From Rallus limicola (Eukaryota; Chordata; Aves; Gruiformes; Rallidae), in contig JAKCOZ010000021.1 in the NCBI GenBank assembly GCA_022605955.1, positions 11,700,501-11,764,500 of the forward strand: a DNA stretch of 64,000 bases, given 5' to 3'. The notes beneath the pieces are model-generated. The model ran no database searches and was not told where the DNA came from. It worked only from the letters and a program-made list of their open reading frames with translations. Position 1 is the first letter of the stretch. The number at the start of each line of letters is the position of its first letter. Below are positions 58,620 to 64,000 of the stretch, in pieces. The translations under genes and the position numbers were made by a program.

Positions 58620-59336
58620 GACTTGAAATAAAAGCTCAAGCACCCAAGTAAGAGCTGGATCACAAACAGGCTTGTTAATTCAGTAGACAAATGGAAAACT
58701 TTTCACAAAGAAAAACAGCCTTTCTTATTCCCTATTAATTCCATGTACATCTAAAATGATTCACTTCACATAAGAAAAAAATGGTTTTGTGTTTACATTA
58801 AGATTTTCAAATTCCTTTTTCTTTTTTAAATGTCCTAATTTAAATAATTCTAAGAAAAGTGAGAAAATAACAAAATAGACCATTTCTGTCACACTTCTGA
58901 AACCACTATTGTTTAAAAATACCCGAAGTATTCCAACAGCTCTAAAATCCTTCCCCACATGTTTTGTTTTGTTTTAAATGAGACAGTCTTTATGACTGAA
59001 ATTTTACTTTCACTGGGAGTTTTCTGTCTTGCTCTAAACCATAGACCAGACAGTAGAAAACAGATGAAATATCAAGTCTCAAGAATTTTTTAAGCAAAAT
59101 TTACCTTTTTGGTGTTCTGGATTTTTTTTTTTTTTTTGAGGAAAGCCTGACTTGAGACTTTTCAGTGCTTGGGATTGGCAAAAATAATTGCAATACTTGT
59201 TTCCCTGGAAGTCATGAATTTCCAGAAGCACTGGCTTGCTTCACCAGGTTTCATCACCTGCTATTCTAGACTGCTTTTCTATGAGGTTTTTTTTTTTAAA
59301 AACACATTCTTTCTCTTGTCTTAGGTCTGTTGGTTT

Positions 59337-59380
59337 AAAAAAAAAAAAAAAAAAAAAAAAGAAAGAAAAAGAAATAAAAA
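59337..59380 (+). repeat. Long poly-A / GAAA tract
   Basis: An uninterrupted run of 24 A followed by GAAA-type units. It is preceded by a poly-T run at 59287-59297, so the two could pair in RNA. Confidence 0.92.
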
Positions 59381-62300
59381 AGCAGGCTGTCTTCATATAA
59401 ATAACTGCTCTTCCTCTCCTTGCACCTACTCCCTTTTCCAGGTGCTCTTTCCCAGACTCCCACCCTGCAGAGAGAGAGACACTGAGAAGAAAGAGTGGGG
59501 CTGGGGTGGGCTGTGATCCTCCCTGTGCTTCCTGCAATTAACTCGGGAAGAGATTGAAGGAAGATAGACCAGGGGAAGCATCGGCATTTTCTGGTTGAGC
59601 AGTCCAAGTTAAAGGGGATTCAGTGCACATAAACACAAACAAGCCCAGCCACCTTCGCTGTTTGCTGTGAAGGTTGCTCTGAAAGGCAGCCTGAAAATTC
59701 GAAGAGAGCTAATGATGGGGTTCGTGCCACAGCCTTTCAATCTGGCAGCCAAACCAGGAAACACATTATATATTTGCTTTGAGTCACTGGGTATTTAAAG
59801 TTAATTTAAACACTAGTATTTCAAAATAAGTCAAAATGAGAAAGTTGAGTTTTTCAGAATGCCTTTTTTCCCTGTCTATTGAAACTGTTTGCTACATGGA
59901 GAAACACTTGCAAATAATCTTATTATTTATCAAAGAATAAAATTACTCAGTTGTTCTACTGTGGACAGTGAGTTACCCCACAAAACAGATGACATTGTAA
60001 AGAAATACTACAAGCTTACAGCCTACAGTCATTTGAAAAATGAAATTGTATGTATATACATATACAGGTATACTCACAAAGGTACAAATATAATCTTTCA
60101 CTTTCTATGCTTCTCTTTGACATTCACAAGCTTTTTAATTCCATTACACCTCTTCAGATCCCCTAAGAGCATCAGGGCTCTGTGTGACTCTGACAGCTCC
60201 AGCCTCAGAATATCATGGTCTGTAATGCAGAACAACTGCCTCCAAAGACGGGACTTCCCAAATCAGGTACAGCTGGGTCTGGCTCACTTACGTTTCATTA
60301 CTTAGGTATCTTTTCTCACTCTGAAGAGCTACACTTTCTATCCTTTCTCTTCAGAATCACCAGTGCTAAAAACACAATTAAAATTAAAAAAAAACCCAAA
60401 AAATCTAAAAAATCACAAAAATATGTTACTTTTATGTCAAGTCACTAGTTTCATCTAGTTTTGAAATTTATAGGAAAAGGAGCTCTGAGAAACTAAGTCA
60501 CCTACAATTCTTGGACAACAATAACCTCCACAGGGAGGAAAACAAGTAAAATAACTCCTTCCAGAAATTCTGCTGTACTCAGAATCAGCAGATGTAGGGT
60601 TTGTGGGATGGGAACACGGAAAAGATGGGTGCAGGCAGCAGTGTGCTCCCCACACACCCCATGCAAGGGCAGCTGAAAGCAGTTACTCTGGTAACTGCTA
60701 CTGCAGGCATTCTACATGTAACTGCAGAAAAACTATAGATTCAACTTGCTGAAGGCAGCACAATTCTGACATGGAATGAGGAGAAACCTTGATGTTCTAA
60801 CAGATTTCACTGGGATATATATGTATTTTGCAGGGCCTAATTCACATGGAAAGCAAAGGAAGAGGGAAACACGAATAGGCTGCAACCAGATTAGTGATTT
60901 CTGTTAACCTGTAAGAATATATGAGAATGTTCTCACCAATGCTGCTCAGCAAGTGGGAAAAACGCTGAAATTAATGTTTTTTCCCTAAAATATCAAACTT
61001 TTCTAGTCATGAGGTTGCCTACTCAAAGACATGAAAGATTCTTTCTGTTGTCCACAATCCTTCTCTTGGCATGCTCCTCCATGTCCCTACTAGAGGTCCA
61101 CCTCCACCTTTACCACCATGGGACTGAAGCTAGTACTTCTATCTTTTCTCAATTATTTTTCTACATTGTAACATAAAGCAATTACACAAGCAAAACCGAA
61201 GCTACCAGAGCTCTACCAGAGCAAGATGAAGTAGAGACAATAAAGCACTAAACATGACAGAAGAACATCTGCTTCAAAGAGTAGTGAGAAATCACAAGTG
61301 GAAAAACAGCTTTTCTTTCCCACCACGGAGCCTTGGTTAAACCCACACATACTCCAGTGGTCAAGTTGCACCACAGCATGAGAGAACCTATTTTCAGGTA
61401 GTAATTTGTGTTAAGCTATATTCAACGCAACAGGACAAGACAAAGAAGTTATCACAAGTTGCAAAGGGCACAGGAGGGAAAGCACTGTGCAAAACAGCAC
61501 ACAAAAGCCATCATCAGACAGGCCTGAAGCAGCAGGTTGCTGCTGTGGCAGCTACAACTGCTAGCTCAATGCATCTGTGAGTTACAGGGCAACATTCCTT
61601 CTCTTACCACAAACACAACCGGTTTTGAGCCATGTGTCCCTCTCAGAAGCCTTTCACTCTGCTTTAGTTTGAGCTGAACACTAGCAGCAACTTCATTCTT
61701 CCTTCTGCTACTCAGCAGTCCCTGGAAGGAAGAGTGGAGCTCAACAGTTTCTTAACACCAGAAGAAAGGCAGAAAGTTTCACACAGTGCAGGTTGGCCAT
61801 TAGCAGGAAGGAGTGCCAAAGGGAAACATTTTCCAGGAAGTTTAGTGCTGGACAGCTTTACTTTGGGGAGAGAAGTGCTGGCAGCTGTCTTTCTTTGCAG
61901 ATGGATGGCTTGACGTTACAGTGAATCTAAATGTGCATGGTTACCCATAAACATTTATACCAGCCAGATTCTAAGGAAGAGCTCTTGATTCAAAGGGTAG
62001 TGATGCATCACTTATGAAATTTCCACAGAAAAATGAATGTACCAGAACATATTTGCCCACAATTGTTGAAAGGTAATGCTTTTAATAAAAATCTATAGGT
62101 AACTGTGTGTGGCTCACATGGGGACAGTTCTCTCAGAGAACACAGTGAGAACAAATTCATTCTGCTGCAGAGAAATAGCAGATCAAGCCCTAGTCTAAGA
62201 CTCAAAACTTGGAGCTTTCTCCCCAACCTGCCCCATGACTCAGCTGATCCCTAGGCAAGTCCTTTGTGGCACTGCTGTGCTTTCTGACCTTCCCACACCT

Positions 62301-62395
62301 TCACTACAGAGACTGCAGGACAAGTGTTCATTTGCAGTATGTGTGAAGGGAAAGGATGTTCTACTCTCAGTGGGACCTCCAGGTATAAATAAACA

Positions 62396-62456
62396 GCAAT
62401 AACAACAAAACCCCAAAACAAAACCAAAAAACCCACAAGCAAACAAACAAAAAGAA
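62396..62456 (+). repeat. A/C-rich low-complexity tract
   Basis: A run of AAC/CAAA/CCAAAA units with few other bases, similar in composition to 58541-58619. Confidence 0.88.
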
Positions 62457-64000
62457 GAATTCCCTAGGGCTGCAGTTTATCTTGAAGTAACACAAAATAG
62501 CTCCTGGTGAGTTCTTTCAATATGGAAAGCACTTCGTTTTTCCCTCTGTTACAGCCACACTCAGCACGGTTACTACCACAGCATCCATAGCTGGAGATTT
62601 TAGAAAAATGGGCTTGGATGTCTTGAACACATTAACAACCAAAAATCACAGCTCTACTTTTAATCTCAAACTCTGTCACTAACAGACTCGGCAAGTTTCT
62701 CAGAAGTACATTAAGGCCTCTGTAAAACTGGGAAATACAGTATAAACTGCCAATTAAGCTCTTTTTAGTGGATGGAAAGTGCTCTAAAATCTTCAGGTGA
62801 CATTTGTTACACCATTGCAGTATCAATAACCTTGACAATGAATAATGACCATCCTGAACATGAGACAGCCATGAAGGAGGTGAGGCACGAGAGCTGTCCT
62901 TTAGGGCATGTTCTCTCACTCATTTTTGGTCCAAAAGCTCCCCATTCCCAGACTATGAGAATTTCTTCACCCTTTTGATTTACTCCCTAAACCTGTCAGA
63001 GTCCTGCAATGACTCCAACAACCCAGTGAGAAAGGTAAAGCTGCCCCTTTACAACAGGCCTGTGTCAGCACCTCCATTCTCAGCCTGTAAAGGAGTAGCA
63101 TTCAGGGAATAATAATTCAAAAAGAGCTATGGGAAAAGAACTATGAAATGTAAGTTAGTAAAAGGACCTTGGATGTGAGGGAAAAGTCTAGCATAATAGC
63201 ACAAGTGAGGCTGGAGTGAGAATGACGTACCCTCTCCTTCGTTAAATCCCCCAAGTCAGACTTTCTCTGACCAGAGTAGACAGCAAAGAGGAAGGTCTGT
63301 TGTACATATGGAAAGCTGAAAGCATCTTTCTTTGACTAGGATTCTCTTCCCCCTCCAGTCCCAGTGAGGGAAAGGAAGACTATCTTACCTGCCTGCAGGA
63401 ATAAACCAAGGTACATTCTCAAGGAGTCAGAAGCAAGAAATGCCTCATGTTTTATATCTTTAGAATATTGTTTCATCCACTTATGAAGAATCTTGAGGAG
63501 GGAAAACACAAATGTTTTGTGTTTGTCCTCATTTTCCTAAATGCAACTGATGCCCTAAATACCAGAAGGAAATGCAAAAAAGTTTATGGTCTCTCTAAAA
63601 CTGAAGCCACTGTCTTAAAAAACTCAAAGTATGATATAATTTAACAATGTGTCTGAGACCCCTGCTTTAGCTTGACCTCATAGTTTGGAATTTAAGCAGC
63701 CTCCCAAACACCCCTCAGCTCCTCATATTTAAAAAAAAAAACAACCCCAAAAACTTTAAAAAGTAATCTCTGTGGTAGTCCAGAACTACACAAGAGGGAT
63801 AACAAAAACTCTAACTGCTCCCCAAATTGCTTCTAATGCAATTAAGTTGGTTTCCCTAATTGCTTCTCATCACCTGATAGATTTTTGGGTTAGGGTTTGC
63901 AGGGCAGGGGGAATGTCTTTTTAATTTTGGATCTTCCTAGCTGTGGCCTTAATTAAAGCATCACTAAATCAGAACTTGTGGTTCCCAAGCAACTACTGAT

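Larger units (their letters stand above)
51405..64000 (-). other. EYA2 5' intronic sequence upstream of the first coding exon
   Basis: The start-codon exon is preceded by a clear acceptor (TTCCTTCAG), so this 12.6 kb is expected to be intron lying 3' of a non-coding first exon outside the window. I see no CpG-island promoter, exon or gene here. Contents are a CTCF-like motif at 51873-51886, A-rich and A/C-rich tracts at 58541-58619, 59337-59380 and 62396-62456, and otherwise unique AT-rich sequence. Confidence 0.75.

Noticed and set aside
59889..60305. 138-codon plus-strand frame
   Set aside because: No recognisable domain; AT-rich context with Lys- and Tyr-rich composition typical of chance frames.
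1..64000. tRNA, rRNA, CRISPR array, integrated virus or a multi-gene novel system
   Set aside because: None seen on reading both strands; the window is a single vertebrate gene with ordinary introns. Covariance-model and RepeatMasker searches could still find small diverged elements.

Overview
The window is intragenic vertebrate DNA, most probably from a bird. Two truncated CR1 LINE fragments and compact GT-AG introns support this; other sauropsids cannot be excluded and the species cannot be fixed. Almost everything recognisable belongs to one gene on the minus strand: EYA2 (eyes absent homologue 2), a transcription coactivator and HAD-family protein tyrosine phosphatase.

Fourteen coding exons can be placed by codon phase, splice sites and recalled similarity to human EYA2. 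From the start codon near 51394 down to 55 they join into one uninterrupted frame of 486 codons plus one base. The right part (51.4-25 kb) encodes the Tyr/Ser/Pro/Gln-rich N-terminal transactivation half. The left part (24.5-0.05 kb) encodes most of the C-terminal Eya domain, including HAD motif I (DLDET, Asp282/Asp284/Thr286) and the motif II region (TTT 455-457). The last roughly 60 residues, with motif III Lys and motif IV acidic residues, plus the 3' UTR, lie beyond the left edge. The 5' non-coding exon(s) and promoter are not seen and probably lie beyond the right edge: 51405-64000 has no CpG-rich block.

Between exons the sequence is ordinary AT-rich intron. Two introns are about 13.5 kb (28932-42425 and 10930-24436). 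They hold the two CR1 fragments, simple repeats, a G-quadruplex-type tract, and several stretches with locally raised CpG and clusters of developmental transcription-factor motifs that could be intronic enhancers. These enhancer calls are inference.

I found no second gene, structural RNA, CRISPR array, viral gene or undescribed multi-gene system. The most interesting points are the N-terminal microexons, which keep an EYA1/EYA4-like segment that the recalled human EYA2 lacks; a tandem 9-nt alternative donor; and an open frame 5' of the presumed start codon.
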